Origin: Neorhizobium petrolearium
Lineage (GTDB): Bacteria; Pseudomonadota; Alphaproteobacteria; Rhizobiales; Rhizobiaceae
Direction of reading: 5' to 3'
Length of the DNA stretch: 64,000 nt
Assembly: GCF_017873175.1 (NCBI RefSeq)
Contig: NZ_JAGGJW010000018.1
Location: forward strand, 1-64,000
Both the position numbers and the translations under genes were made by a program. Under the pieces are notes generated by a model, which saw only the letters and a program-made list of their open reading frames with translations, was not told the origin of the DNA and did no database searches. Positions 1 to 9,532 of this stretch are shown here, piece by piece. Numbering within the stretch: position 1 is the stretch's first letter; every line of letters begins with the position of its first letter.

Positions 1-43
1 CCAAAGGCCGGAAGTGTGACTGTCCCTCGATCTTCACCTGCAT
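1..43 (-). CDS. possible start of a gene continuing off the left edge
   Basis: Downstream of the PepSY gene, on the same strand, an open frame begins with ATG at position 43 (MQVKIEGQSHFRPL) and runs off the window. The frame is also open a little further upstream, where a TTG lies behind an AGAGG. Too little is visible to name a family. It may be co-transcribed with the PepSY gene. Confidence 0.25.
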   Translation of the reverse strand, partial: MQVKIEGQSHFRPL

Positions 44-115
44 GTCAGTGATCCGTTCTCTCAACGGCCGCGGCCTCTTTCATGCCATCTCCTTTGGGAT
101 TGGCGGCCATCGGGG

Positions 116-394
116 TCACCGGTGGCCGTGGTGTTCCTCGATCTCGATGACATCGAGCGTCACTGGATCGATTTTCGCTTCGAAGCGACGACCGGTTTGG
201 TCCGTGCCGTAGACCTCGTAGCAGCCGTCATCGATCTTGATGCGTCTCAGCGTCCAGCCGCGTTCCTCGGCAAGTGCGCGGACCGCCTCGCGTCCTTTCC
301 AGTCGCGGAGCGGAGCGTCGCAATCTTCCCTTGCCTGGGCTGATGTTGCCGCCATGATTGCTAGGGCCACGGCTGGCAGGATGCCGGTCTTCAT
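116..394 (-). CDS. PepSY-domain periplasmic protein
   Basis: A 92-residue protein with a Sec signal peptide (about residues 1-21, ending AQA) followed by one short PepSY unit containing GCYEVYGTDQTGRR. PepSY units are usually exported and are thought to modulate neighbouring enzymes or sensors. An AGAGGA lies before the ATG at 394. The gene is divergent from the two-component system at 530-2553, so the two probably share a control region, and the PepSY protein may feed back on the sensor. The C terminus is His-rich (HHGHR), which would suit metal binding; that is inference. A close paralogue lies at 32025-32300 beside a second two-component system. Confidence 0.8.
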   Translation of the reverse strand: MKTGILPAVALAIMAATSAQAREDCDAPLRDWKGREAVRALAEERGWTLRRIKIDDGCYEVYGTDQTGRRFEAKIDPVTLDVIEIEEHHGHR

Positions 395-529
395 CGTCGT
401 TTCCTCTCTTTGTCGGAACGATCATTCGGCCCGCAAACTGACCGCCACCTGACAGGCGCCGGGACTTTGCTTCAGCTTCCCGTAAGCTGCCGGGTGGACT
501 AGAGAGGAGGGTAAAGGGAGAAATCCGGC

Positions 530-1189
530 ATGAGAGTTCTGCTGATCGAGGACGACACGGCATTGGGGGCGGCTATCCGGGATCAGATCGCCGCGGATGG
601 TCATTCCGTCGACTGGATGGGTCGCCTCGACGAGGCGCGCGATGCGCTCGCCACGGCCGCCTACGATCTCGTGCTGCTCGACTTGATGTTGCCCGACGGC
701 CTCGGCATTCCCTTCCTCAAGGCCCTGAGGGCCCGCGGCGACGTCACACCCGTGATCATATTGACGGCGCTGGATCAGGTTTCCGACCGGATCTCCGGGC
801 TGAACGCCGGCGCGGACGACTACTTGGTCAAGCCCTTCGACCTTGCCGAGCTCTCCGCCCGTATCGGCTCTGTCGCGCGTCGCTATACGGGGAACCCGAA
901 CCCGATCGTTACGCTTGGACCGCTGGAAATCGACCTCGCCGCCCGCAGCGTCAGGCTTAACGGCAAGCCGGTGGTTCTAACGGCGCGCGAATGGGTGCTG
1001 TTCCAGGCCTTCGTCCAGCGTCCCGGCCAGTTGCTGTCGAAATCGCAGCTTGAGGAACGGCTCTATTCCTTCGACCAGGAAATCGACAGCAACGCTATCG
1101 AGGTCCATGTCAGCCGCCTGCGCAAGAAGCTCGGCGCGCACGTGATCGAGACCGAGCGTGGACTGGGCTATCGATTGGGGCGGCCATGA
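530..1189 (+). CDS. OmpR/PhoB-type response regulator
   Basis: 219 residues: a receiver domain (about 1-115) with the acidic pair D8/D9, phospho-acceptor D51 in LVLLDLMLPDG and a conserved Lys in VKPFD, then a C-terminal winged-helix DNA-binding domain (about 125-218). It is a transcription factor activated by the kinase encoded next, with which it overlaps by 4 bases (ATGA). The start at 530 follows an AGAGGAGG-like site with a long spacer. It is divergent from a PepSY gene, which is its likely target. Comparable PepSY-linked systems respond to cations or envelope conditions, but the signal here is not shown by the sequence. Confidence 0.93.
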   Translation: MRVLLIEDDTALGAAIRDQIAADGHSVDWMGRLDEARDALATAAYDLVLLDLMLPDGLGIPFLKALRARGDVTPVIILTALDQVSDRISGLNAGADDYLVKPFDLAELSARIGSVARRYTGNPNPIVTLGPLEIDLAARSVRLNGKPVVLTAREWVLFQAFVQRPGQLLSKSQLEERLYSFDQEIDSNAIEVHVSRLRKKLGAHVIETERGLGYRLGRP

Positions 1190-2553
1190 AGATGATGTCC
1201 TCGCTTCAGGCCCGGCTGGCGATCGCAGTCGGCGTTTCCGTGACCATCCTTTGGCTCGCGGCCGCCATCGCCACCGCGCATCGACTCGGACAGGAAATGG
1301 AAGAGGTTTTTGACGACGGTCTCAAAACGACTGCGGAACGCATCCTGCCGATCGCCCGGCATGACCTGCGAGAGGGACATCCGGGACGTGAAAGCATCGC
1401 CGATGATGACGAAGACGACATCGGTCATGACGCGCGACCTGAACGAGAAGCTCGCTACGGTGAGGATGTCACCTTCCTCCTGCGCGACAAGCAAGGCCGT
1501 GTGTTGCTGAGTTCAAGGGGAGCGGACGCCTCGATCTTTCCTCCTTTTGAGAGACAGGGATTTTTCCGTACCCGGACACATCAGCTCTACTATACGGCAA
1601 GCGCAGACGGCAACTTGACCATCGCCGTGGCCGAGCCGCTGGATCACCGCCGGGAGCTGTCGCAGAAAATGCTGCTCGGTCTGCTGTTGCCGCTTCTGGT
1701 CGTCATCCCGCTCAGTCTGGTGGCGATCCTGTTCGCAGTCCGGGTTTCGCTGCGTCCGGTCCGCGCTCTCCGACAGGAACTGTCCTTGCGCAGAGCACAG
1801 GATCTGTCACCCTTGCCGGACAATGGCTTGCCGAGTGAACTCCGGCCCATTTCCTCCGGCATCAATCAGCTTCTCGCCCGGCTGAAGGCCGCTTTCGATG
1901 CCGAGCGCACCTTCGCGGCAGACGCTGCGCATGAACTTCGGACCCCCGTTGCCGGTGCCATCGCGCAGGCACAGCGCGTCCGCACCGAGACGAAGGAAGC
2001 GCTGACGGCGCAGCGTGCGAACGAGATCGAGACGACGCTCAAGCGGCTGATGCGCATGTCGGAGAAGCTGATGCAGCTCGCACGTGCAGAAGGTGGTAGG
2101 CTTCGTGCCGACGAGCCCTCCGACCTTCGGATCGTGGTCCGCATGATCGCCCAGGATTTCGAGCAGGCCGGCGAGAGGCGGCTCGCGCTCACCCTACCGG
2201 CGGCGCCTGTGCTGTCGCTGCTCGATCCCGACGCAGTTGGCATTCTCGCCCGCAATCTCATCGAAAACGCCTTGAAACATGGTGCGCAGGATCGTCCGGT
2301 CGAAGTGACGCTTGAGGCGGACGGCACGCTTTGCATTGCAAACGACGGACCGCCGCTTCCGGCCGGGGCGATGGACCGGCTAACGCGCCGGTTCGAGCGT
2401 GGCACTGGCAAGATCGGTGGTGCGGGCTTGGGACTCGCGATCGTCAAGGTAATCACCGATCGAGTGGGAGCCACCATCGACGTGATATCTCCTCGCCCCG
2501 TCATGAACCAAGGTGTTGAGGTCCGCGTGAGACTACCTGTCGTTTGCCAATGA
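1186..2553 (+). CDS. membrane sensor histidine kinase
   Basis: 455 residues. TM1 is at about 11-31, a periplasmic sensor region at about 32-161, TM2 at about 162-186, then a HAMP-like linker, a dimerisation/phospho-acceptor helix with H249 in AAHELRTP, and an ATPase domain with N box NLIENALKHG and G box GGAGLGLAIVK. It phosphorylates the preceding regulator; the genes overlap by 4 bases. The periplasmic region has an acidic run (DDDEDD, about 73-78) that could bind cations. A role as a cation or envelope sensor is inferred from this and from the divergent PepSY gene. Confidence 0.93.
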   Translation: MKMMSSLQARLAIAVGVSVTILWLAAAIATAHRLGQEMEEVFDDGLKTTAERILPIARHDLREGHPGRESIADDDEDDIGHDARPEREARYGEDVTFLLRDKQGRVLLSSRGADASIFPPFERQGFFRTRTHQLYYTASADGNLTIAVAEPLDHRRELSQKMLLGLLLPLLVVIPLSLVAILFAVRVSLRPVRALRQELSLRRAQDLSPLPDNGLPSELRPISSGINQLLARLKAAFDAERTFAADAAHELRTPVAGAIAQAQRVRTETKEALTAQRANEIETTLKRLMRMSEKLMQLARAEGGRLRADEPSDLRIVVRMIAQDFEQAGERRLALTLPAAPVLSLLDPDAVGILARNLIENALKHGAQDRPVEVTLEADGTLCIANDGPPLPAGAMDRLTRRFERGTGKIGGAGLGLAIVKVITDRVGATIDVISPRPVMNQGVEVRVRLPVVCQ

Positions 2554-2878
2554 TCCGCGGTCGCCTTGGCGTTAGATCCGCATGCCGCCGACTTGGTATT
2601 TACAGCGCCCTGGCCAGTAAGCCGTCTGAGTTGATGCGACCCCGCAGGGAATCATGCGGCCCGCAGATATCGAGATATTGGCCCACGACGACGGCTACGC
2701 CGACCGGTTCATCGCCGATGATATCGCGACACGACATAACTTGTCATCGGCGATTGCCCGCCACGGAGCAGCGAGCTTGTCGTGGCAGGCGCATAGACAA
2801 GATTGTCGACGCTCTCGGGGTCCATTGAAGGCGAAATTGCCGGAATTGACGACCAAATCCGGCAATATTTCCCTCACC
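2554..2878. other. intergenic region between convergent genes
   Basis: There is no convincing gene between the sensor kinase and the leftward ABC operon. Short open frames exist but have no recognisable domain, and the long rightward frame that begins at 2654 continues as an antisense shadow of the binding-protein gene. The only clear structure is the inverted repeat at 2836-2866. Confidence 0.6.
2836..2866. terminator. bidirectional terminator-like hairpin
   Basis: A perfect 9-bp inverted repeat, ATTGCCGGA and TCCGGCAAT, with a 13-base loop lies between convergent genes. ATTT follows on the plus strand. It is placed to end both the kinase transcript and the leftward ABC operon. Confidence 0.55.
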
Positions 2879-4444
2879 TCAGGACTGCGCAAACCGGAGA
2901 TTGTCCGGCCGGAGGTCCATGAAATAGAACGTCGTCGGGCGCCAGCTGATCGAGCGCTTGATGGCATAGGCTTCGGAGGGCTGGTAGAGGATCGTGCCCG
3001 GAGCCTCTTCTTCCCATTGATCGAGCATCTTCACGAAGAGTTCCTTGCGCTTGGCCGGATCGATCTCGGCCTCCAGCGCGCGGCCGGCGTCATCAAATGC
3101 CTTGGCCGATGCCGCCTCCCAGATGCCAGCGGTCTGGATCTCGCCTGCCGGTCCCCAGGCTACCCAGAGGGCACCAAGCGGATCGGGCAGACGGGTGGAA
3201 TTCGACCAGTTGAAAACCTGCGACCCCGGGCCGCGCAGCGCCGCCCCCTCGACCACCTGAAGCTCTGCGTTGATGCCGACGGCCTTCCACATCTCGATGA
3301 GAATCTGGGCAGCCTCCAAAGCGTTGGTATAGTAGCCGGCCTGGGTGCGATAGGTGATCTTCTGGCCGTTATAACCGGCTTCCTTGAGAAGGGCCTTCGA
3401 CCTCTCCGGATCGTAAGGCAGCTTGCGGCCTTCGACATACATCTGGCCATATTCTGGATAGTTGTGGCTGGCTGGAACCTTCGCACTGCCGAGCCAGAGC
3501 GTGTCGACAAGCTTCTGACGATCGATCGCACTGGCCAGCGCCTGGCGCACACGCTTGTCGGCGAGAACGGGATCGCGGGTGTCGAAGACCAGGACATGCG
3601 AATTGGCCAGAACGACCGAACGCACGTCAATATCCTGATAGGCGCCGACGACAGCTTCTTGATCCGGTGGAATGTTGGTGATGAGGTCGAATTCACCGGA
3701 GACGAGGCCGGCGACGCGAGCAGCAAGCTCCGGAACCGCCCGGAACGTGACCCGCTTCGCAGTCGGTTTGCCGAGGAAGTAGTCGTCGAAAGCCTCGAGA
3801 ACCGTGGCATCACTCTGGTTGTGCGAGACGACCTTGTAGGGACCTGTTGCAACCGGCGCACGTGAATAGCCTTCGAAGCCCATTTCTTCATAGGCACGCT
3901 TGCTGACGATCCAGGCACACCAGGAGGCGAGGCGCTGCTCAAGCAGGACATCCGGGACACGCGTCGTGAAGCGAACAGTGTATTTATCGACAGCTTTCAC
4001 ATCGGAAAGGATGCTGAAATAGGCTTTACCGCCGGGAATCTGAGCCTTTTCGCCACGCAGGCGACCATCGCGGAATGTATAGGCCACGTCCTCGGCCGTC
4101 AGCTCGTCACCATTATGGAACTTTACGCCCTGGCGCAGCGTAACGATGAGCTCGGACGGGCTCTTGCGCTCCCATGAGGTGGCCAGATGTGGCTTCAGTT
4201 CGGAACCACCGCCATCTGGAGAACCCAGGAAGTCTCGGCGGATCAGTGTGTCGAAGATCGAATAGGTTACACGCGTGCCGACATTTGAGAGTTCCCGCGC
4301 CGGTTCCAGCGTTGCGGGCAAAGCCGCAACGGCCACCGTGAAGTCGGGGCGCTCCCCGTCCGCAGCAAAGGCAAATGGAGCATTGAGGATGAATGGGGTG
4401 ACTGCCGCCCCTTGCATGAAATGACGACGCTTGATCGAATACAT
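2879..4444 (-). CDS. family-5 ABC transporter substrate-binding protein
   Basis: 521 residues of the SBP_bac_5 (cluster C) family that binds peptides, opines and oligosaccharides. The N terminus has a twin-arginine-like signal (IKRRHFMQGAA) with cleavage near FAFAA. The family pattern of the N-terminal lobe is present (VKFHNGDELTAEDVAYTF). The ATG at 4444 is chosen because GGAG lies 7-8 bases upstream; an upstream TTG at 4456 is in the same frame. It is the last gene of the leftward operon that begins with the ATPase at 9201, behind a glycerophosphodiester phosphodiesterase. The ligand is unknown; a phosphodiester is inferred from context. Confidence 0.88.
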   Translation of the reverse strand: MYSIKRRHFMQGAAVTPFILNAPFAFAADGERPDFTVAVAALPATLEPARELSNVGTRVTYSIFDTLIRRDFLGSPDGGGSELKPHLATSWERKSPSELIVTLRQGVKFHNGDELTAEDVAYTFRDGRLRGEKAQIPGGKAYFSILSDVKAVDKYTVRFTTRVPDVLLEQRLASWCAWIVSKRAYEEMGFEGYSRAPVATGPYKVVSHNQSDATVLEAFDDYFLGKPTAKRVTFRAVPELAARVAGLVSGEFDLITNIPPDQEAVVGAYQDIDVRSVVLANSHVLVFDTRDPVLADKRVRQALASAIDRQKLVDTLWLGSAKVPASHNYPEYGQMYVEGRKLPYDPERSKALLKEAGYNGQKITYRTQAGYYTNALEAAQILIEMWKAVGINAELQVVEGAALRGPGSQVFNWSNSTRLPDPLGALWVAWGPAGEIQTAGIWEAASAKAFDDAGRALEAEIDPAKRKELFVKMLDQWEEEAPGTILYQPSEAYAIKRSISWRPTTFYFMDLRPDNLRFAQS

Positions 4445-4555
4445 GGAGTGCTCCAACGTTCCTGGAATATATTGGCGAAATTCGGATGGTGGCCTCCTGT
4501 TAGGCGGGCTTCATAACAGAGCGGTGACCCCAAAATGAACTTTAAATGACCGTTT

Positions 4556-5311
4556 TCAGACAGGTTGCGTCGCCTGTCCAATGACCTCAACCGCAAGTGA
4601 AGGATCATTGACCATAACTGCGTCAGGACCGTTGAAGCAGAGCTCCGCCAAGGCATCCGCGTTGATCAGCCCGACGCTGCCATCCATCGGATCGCCGGTC
4701 ATGATCACCGTTTTCAAGCCGAGCCGCCGCAAGTTCGCGAGATTGCCGGCGGAAGCGTCCGCCTCCCAGAGTCGGGCCCAGGTCCCCCCGCGAAGTGCGA
4801 GCGCCGGATAGTCCCCGATGTTGGAAAACAGCCCGAGAGTCGGACATTGTGGAAGATGGCTGTGTACGACGTCGAATGTCTCGAGCGATCGCACCCCGAA
4901 AGCAATCCGCCCGTCAGCGGTCCTCGATTCCAGAACTGCGATGCATCGTTCCAGCGCTGCCTGTTCATGAAGCTTCGTATCAAGCAGGATGGAAGCGCGT
5001 CCGCCGATCATATCGATAGCGTCCGTCATTGCGACGACGCCGGGAAGAAGGCTGCGCAGCTCGTCCATGTCGAGCTCGGCAACCTTTCGCGGATCGCTGC
5101 AAAGACGTTTCAGGTCCGCATCATGAAAAGCGACCGGAATACCGTCCCGGCTGAGACGCAAATCGGTTTCGATGAAATCCGCCCCTGCCGCAATCGCCGC
5201 CTCGAAAGCCTCAAGGGTGTTTTCCGGCGCGACGGCGCTCGCCCCGCGATGGGCGCCAACAAGAGGCGAACGAGCGGGGTATCCGTTCCAGATTGTCGTG
5301 CGCAACGCCAT
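4556..5311 (-). CDS. glycerophosphodiester phosphodiesterase (GDPD/UgpQ family)
   Basis: 251 residues without a signal peptide, so probably cytoplasmic. Family signatures are clear: GAHRGASAVAPENTLEAF at the N terminus, FIETDLRLSRDG, and AFHD with the second catalytic His. The family hydrolyses glycerophosphodiesters to glycerol-3-phosphate and an alcohol; AccF of the agrocinopine operon belongs to the same superfamily. The gene sits directly behind the permease gene ending at 5321, so imported substrate would meet the enzyme in the cytoplasm. The ATG at 5311 is preferred, although a TTG at 5320 directly abuts the upstream stop codon. Confidence 0.88.
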   Translation of the reverse strand: MALRTTIWNGYPARSPLVGAHRGASAVAPENTLEAFEAAIAAGADFIETDLRLSRDGIPVAFHDADLKRLCSDPRKVAELDMDELRSLLPGVVAMTDAIDMIGGRASILLDTKLHEQAALERCIAVLESRTADGRIAFGVRSLETFDVVHSHLPQCPTLGLFSNIGDYPALALRGGTWARLWEADASAGNLANLRRLGLKTVIMTGDPMDGSVGLINADALAELCFNGPDAVMVNDPSLAVEVIGQATQPV

Positions 5312-5320
5312 ACCTTTCAA

Positions 5321-6202
5321 TTAGCCCTCTTTGTTGATGGTCGGATCGAGGCGATCCCGCAGCCAGTCGCCGAATAGGCTCATGGCCAGTGTTGTGAGGA
5401 AGATGATGATGCCGGGCAGAACTGCGATCCACCATGCGTTGAGCAGGTAGCGACGGCCCTCGCCGAGCATGAGGCCGAGTGACGTATCGGGAGGCTGGAC
5501 GCCGAGACCGAGGAAGGACAGCGAGGTTTCAAGCAGGATCGTACCCGGGAAATTGAGCGTCGCCTGCACGACGAGCGACGCGGCGATATTCGGCAGTAGG
5601 TGCTGGAACACGACCCTCCCCGTTCCGGCGCCGAATGCCTCCACGGCACGGATGTAATCCGCAGTTTGCTCCGAAAGCACCAGCCCGCGCGCGAGGCGCG
5701 CATAGCGCTCCCATCCCTCGAAGCTCACCAGGATGATGAAGAGCACGATGTTGTTGCCGAAGAAGGCGAGAAAGGCGATGGCGATGAAAAGCGAGGGAAG
5801 CGCCGTTTGCACGTCACAGAGCATCATCGCGACCATGTCCACGATCCCGCGGAATCGCGCTGCAGCAAGTCCCATCAGCGTTCCCATGACTGCGCCGATC
5901 AGCGTGCCGAGGGTTGCGATCAGGATGGATGTCCGCAGGGCATAGATCATCCGGCTCAGCACGTCGCGGCCGAGATGATCGGTACCGAGCAGGTGATCCG
6001 CACTGCCGCCGGTCATGAAAGCTGGGGGCCGGAAGCGGGCGGTCAGGTCCTGCGTCGTATAGTGGATTGGCGCCAGCAAATCCGCGAATATGGCGATGAG
6101 GATCATGGCCAGGAGCCAGCCGATGCAAAGCACGATGACGGGTGACGCACCCCAGAGCCGCAGTGTCGAGCGGATGTCGACCTGTTCCGATGCACTGCTC
6201 AT
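5321..6202 (-). CDS. ABC transporter permease, DppC type
   Basis: 293 residues: a leading TM at about 17-40, a periplasmic segment with the family motif LGTDHLGRDVLSRM, then the core TM bundle with a coupling-helix EAA-like loop (EAFGAGTGRVVFQHLLPN). It is the inner-membrane half-channel partner of the permease encoded just upstream, which it overlaps by 4 bases (ATGA). Confidence 0.9.
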   Translation of the reverse strand: MSSASEQVDIRSTLRLWGASPVIVLCIGWLLAMILIAIFADLLAPIHYTTQDLTARFRPPAFMTGGSADHLLGTDHLGRDVLSRMIYALRTSILIATLGTLIGAVMGTLMGLAAARFRGIVDMVAMMLCDVQTALPSLFIAIAFLAFFGNNIVLFIILVSFEGWERYARLARGLVLSEQTADYIRAVEAFGAGTGRVVFQHLLPNIAASLVVQATLNFPGTILLETSLSFLGLGVQPPDTSLGLMLGEGRRYLLNAWWIAVLPGIIIFLTTLAMSLFGDWLRDRLDPTINKEG

Positions 6203-7149
6203 CCGGCACCTCCCAATGTCCGCGCGAGGGAGACCTTCGGATCCAGCAGCGCATGCAGAATATCGACGAAAAGATTGGAAAGGACGATGATCAGCGTGAT
6301 CATCAAGATGACTGCCTGGACGACGGGTAGGTCACGCATGTTGACGGAATCGACCAGCAAGCGGCCGAGCCCCGGCCAGGCAAAGATGGTTTCGGTGACG
6401 ACCGCGCCCGAGAGAATAAGGCCGATCTCGATACCGAAGAACATCAGGAGCGGTACCATGGCATTCGGCAATGCATGGCCGAGGATCACCGCCAGCTGGC
6501 CCAGCCCTTTCGCGCGGGCCGTGCGGATGAACGGTTTTCCCATTACTTCCAGCGTGGCAGTTCTGGCAAAACGGGCGACCCTGCCGGCAAGCGGCAGCGC
6601 CAGAGTGATGGTCGGCAGGATCAGGTGCACTGGGCTCGACGAACCGGAGGACGGGAGGACACGAAGCTGCAGCGCGAATACCAGGATCAGCAGGATGCCG
6701 AGGAAGAAGACCGGCATGGAATAACCGAGCACGGCTGCCGCTATCAGCGATCGGTCGACGGCGGTTCCGTGGCGAAGAGCGGCTGTGACGCCGAGCGACA
6801 TCCCGATCAGTGTAGCGAGCAAAAAGGCCGAGCCGCCGAGGAGAATGGTCTTCGGTATCGCTCGCATGACCAATTCCGTTGCCGGTAGGTCGCTGGCGAA
6901 AGATTCACCGAGATCGCCGCGGGCAACGCGGCTGAGGAAGTTGAGATACTGGACGACAATCGGCCGATCGAGTCCCCACTGCACCCGGTATTCCTGGCGT
7001 ATGTCCGGCGGTGTTTCCGGGGGCAGCAGCTCTTCGGAAGGGTCGCCGGCTGCGCGCAGGATCACGAAGACCAGAGTGACACACAAAAGCAGCGTGACCA
7101 GGGAACGGACGGCGCGAAAGCCTATCGCCTTCAGGCTCGACATTTTCAT
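6199..7149 (-). CDS. ABC transporter permease, DppB type
   Basis: About 316 residues: a first TM near the N terminus (VTLLLCVTLVFVILRAAG), the family periplasmic segment (WGLDRPIVVQYLNFL), five further TMs and an EAA-like loop (RTARAKGLGQLAVILGHALPN). It pairs with the DppC-type permease. The ATG at 7149 overlaps the end of the ATPase gene (stop near 7151); an in-frame TTG at 7158 is less likely. Confidence 0.9.
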   Translation of the reverse strand: MKMSSLKAIGFRAVRSLVTLLLCVTLVFVILRAAGDPSEELLPPETPPDIRQEYRVQWGLDRPIVVQYLNFLSRVARGDLGESFASDLPATELVMRAIPKTILLGGSAFLLATLIGMSLGVTAALRHGTAVDRSLIAAAVLGYSMPVFFLGILLILVFALQLRVLPSSGSSSPVHLILPTITLALPLAGRVARFARTATLEVMGKPFIRTARAKGLGQLAVILGHALPNAMVPLLMFFGIEIGLILSGAVVTETIFAWPGLGRLLVDSVNMRDLPVVQAVILMITLIIVLSNLFVDILHALLDPKVSLARTLGGAG

Positions 7150-7150
7150 C

Positions 7151-8200
7151 TTACGCAACGTCCTCGCTGGCTGCTTCGACAGGATTCAAAGGCACGCGCG
7201 TTCGGGCAGGCGACGGGTCCGCCTGGTTTTCCGAAGGCGAACCGGCCAGATGGCAGGAAACTTTCCGACCGCCGCCAAGCTCGGCAAGCGCCGGCATCTC
7301 GCTTTTGCATCGGGCGACTGCGGCGGAGCAGCGCGGATGAAATGCACAGCCACTCGGTTGGTTTGCCGGATTGGGTGGCTCCCCCCGCAGCATGATGCGT
7401 CCGCCGAGCTTCGTGCCGGGAACCGGAGCCGCCGAAACGAGTGCACGCGTGTAGGGATGAGCCGGGCGAGCGAAGAGATCGTCCGCTTCTCCTTCCTCGA
7501 CAATGCGTCCCAGATACATCACGGCGATCCGATGGCTGACCTGACGAACAACGCGGAGGTCATGACTGATGAAGATCATCGCCAGTCCCAATTCGGCCTG
7601 CAGATCGGACAGGAGATTGACGACCTGAGCCTGGATCGAGACATCGAGTGCGGAGACCGGTTCATCGCAGACCAGCAGGTCCGGGCGGGTGACCAGCGCC
7701 CGCGCCAGCACCACGCGTTGGCGCTGGCCGCCGGAAAGCTCATGCGGATAGCGGCGGGCAACCGCGTCGGACAGGCCGACCGCGCGCAGCAATTCGCTGA
7801 CGCGGGTTTCGCGCTCCTGGAGGTTGCCGGCCTGATGGATGTCCAGCGGCTCCCGCATCTGCTTCGCAATCGGCAGTCGACGGTCGAGTGCGGCCAGCGG
7901 ATCCTGATAGATCATCTGCATGCGCGTCCGTGATTTCCTCCATTCGGGCGAGCCGATGACGGGAAGCGGCCTACCGTCGAAAGAGATCGAGCCACGCGTC
8001 GGCGACTCAAGCCCGAGGAGGAGCCGTCCCGTCGTCGATTTGCCGGAGCCCGATTCTCCGACAATGCCGAGCGTCTCGTTACGGCCGACGGAAAGCGTCA
8101 CATCCGAAACGGCATGGACGACGGAAGCATTGCCCCAGATATGCCGATTAAGCTCATAGCTGCGCGCGATATTCCTTGCGTGTAAAAGCGATGCACTCAT
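7151..8200 (-). CDS. ABC transporter ATP-binding protein, DppF/OppF type
   Basis: 349 residues with Walker A GIVGESGSGKSTTGR, signature LSGGQRQRVVLARAL, Walker B LLVCDEPVSALD and the C-terminal oligopeptide-ABC extension with a Cys-containing segment (GCAFHPRCSAAVARC). The start at 8200 is set by an ATGA overlap with the preceding ATPase gene; a longer in-frame extension to 8272 would sit inside that gene. It powers import together with the DppD-type ATPase. Confidence 0.92.
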   Translation of the reverse strand: MSASLLHARNIARSYELNRHIWGNASVVHAVSDVTLSVGRNETLGIVGESGSGKSTTGRLLLGLESPTRGSISFDGRPLPVIGSPEWRKSRTRMQMIYQDPLAALDRRLPIAKQMREPLDIHQAGNLQERETRVSELLRAVGLSDAVARRYPHELSGGQRQRVVLARALVTRPDLLVCDEPVSALDVSIQAQVVNLLSDLQAELGLAMIFISHDLRVVRQVSHRIAVMYLGRIVEEGEADDLFARPAHPYTRALVSAAPVPGTKLGGRIMLRGEPPNPANQPSGCAFHPRCSAAVARCKSEMPALAELGGGRKVSCHLAGSPSENQADPSPARTRVPLNPVEAASEDVA

Positions 8201-9201
8201 GCTTCGATCCGCTGTTCTTTCTGCCTGGAATAACGGATCGCCGCGGACGGCTGCGCTTCGCTTACCAGGCAAGCGACACTATGGTCACGACCGATGCCGG
8301 CAAGCAGCGGAATCTGTTCATGGCATTGCGTCTCTGCAAATGCGCAGCGCGGGGCAAAGGAACAGCCGGCCGGCAGACTGCTCGCGTCCGGCACGGTTCC
8401 GCCGATCGCCGTGAGCCGTCGTCGCGGCCCATCGATGGCGGGCAAGGATCCCATGAGTCCTTGGCTGTAGGGATGCGCCGGGTGCTCGAAAAGGCGTTCC
8501 ACCGGTGCCTCTTCGACGATGCGGCCGGCATACATCACCGCCACCCGATCACATACCTGCGATACGACGCCAAGATCGTGGCTGATAAGGACGAGCGCCA
8601 TTCCGGTTTCGCGTTGGGTTAGCGCCAGGAGATCGAGGATCTGCGCCTGGATGGTCACATCGAGCGCCGTCGTCGGCTCGTCGGCGACCAGCAGATCCGG
8701 TTGTCCGGCAAGCGCCATGGCAATCATCACCCTCTGGTTCTGGCCGCCGGAAAATTCATGCGGATAGGCATTGAGTCGCCGCTCGGCATCGGGAATACCG
8801 ACGAGATCGAGCAGCCGCTTCGCTTCCGCCTTGATCGCGGCACCGGACAGGCCGCGATGCAAGGCGAGCGTTTCGCCGATCTGGCGTTTCACCGTCAGCA
8901 TCGGATTGAGCGCGCTGACGGGATCCTGGAAGATCATCGCGATGCGCCCACCGCGGATACCGGTGAGCTTGGAGTCGGGCATGTCGAGAAGATTCCGGTC
9001 ATTCAGCATGACCCGGCCGGAGACTTTGGCCTTGGGAGGCAGGAGGCCTAGCGCTGCAAGCCAGGTCACCGATTTTCCCGATCCGGATTCACCCACGAGG
9101 CCAAGGGTCTCGCCTGGACCAATCGCCAGATCGATCCCGTGGAGAACCCTGACGCCGTTGAAGGAAACGGTTAGTTCTTCGAGCGTGATGCTGCCGCGCA
9201 T
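8197..9201 (-). CDS. ABC transporter ATP-binding protein, DppD/OppD type
   Basis: 334 residues, first gene of the leftward operon, with AGGAG before the ATG at 9201. Walker A is GLVGESGSGKSVTW, the signature FSGGQNQRVMIAMAL, Walker B LLVADEPTTALD, and the C-terminal extension contains GCSFAPRCAFAETQC. The gene order D-F-B-C-phosphodiesterase-binding protein is unusual in putting the binding protein last. Confidence 0.92.
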   Translation of the reverse strand: MRGSITLEELTVSFNGVRVLHGIDLAIGPGETLGLVGESGSGKSVTWLAALGLLPPKAKVSGRVMLNDRNLLDMPDSKLTGIRGGRIAMIFQDPVSALNPMLTVKRQIGETLALHRGLSGAAIKAEAKRLLDLVGIPDAERRLNAYPHEFSGGQNQRVMIAMALAGQPDLLVADEPTTALDVTIQAQILDLLALTQRETGMALVLISHDLGVVSQVCDRVAVMYAGRIVEEAPVERLFEHPAHPYSQGLMGSLPAIDGPRRRLTAIGGTVPDASSLPAGCSFAPRCAFAETQCHEQIPLLAGIGRDHSVACLVSEAQPSAAIRYSRQKEQRIEA

Positions 9202-9532
9202 GTTGGTCGCTCCTGCTTGGTACGGTGAAGGGGTCCGTCGGCAAACAGACAGACCATTCGTCAGCTAGACAAATCGACTCATCCGCGCATACCCCGGCAC
9301 GCGCGGATCATGTTTTGGAATTTTCGACGATCGGCGACTGCAGGAAGACACCGCCGTCTCTTCCACTGCAAGCGCGCCATATGTCCGTTGGTGTGCAGCT
9401 ACTAGCGGAGGCAGATGACCGTTGCATGACGGTCTGACGGAAAAGAGAAGCCACTTCGCCGTTTTCGAGTATGACCATAGCCCACGGATATCCATATCGT
9501 TTTCATTCCACTTGGATGCCTTCCGAGCTGCC
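9202..9532. other. intergenic region between two leftward ABC operons
   Basis: No gene is supported here. It should hold the 3' end of the upstream operon and the promoter of the operon starting at 9201. A short dyad, GACCGT-N6-ACGGTC, lies at 9417-9434. Confidence 0.55.
9417..9434. repeat. short inverted repeat, possible operator
   Basis: Two 6-bp arms, GACCGT and ACGGTC, are separated by TGCATG, about 220 bases upstream of the first gene of the ABC operon. It could be a regulator site or a weak terminator of the upstream operon. There is no T run. Confidence 0.25.

Noticed and set aside
2554..2878. Possible transposase relic in the gap after the first sensor kinase
   Set aside because: Short DDG/ADR-like strings did not extend into any transposase pattern.
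2654..3865. 403-residue plus-strand frame opposite the first binding-protein gene
   Set aside because: The minus-strand product is a clear SBP_bac_5 protein; the plus frame shows only shadow composition.
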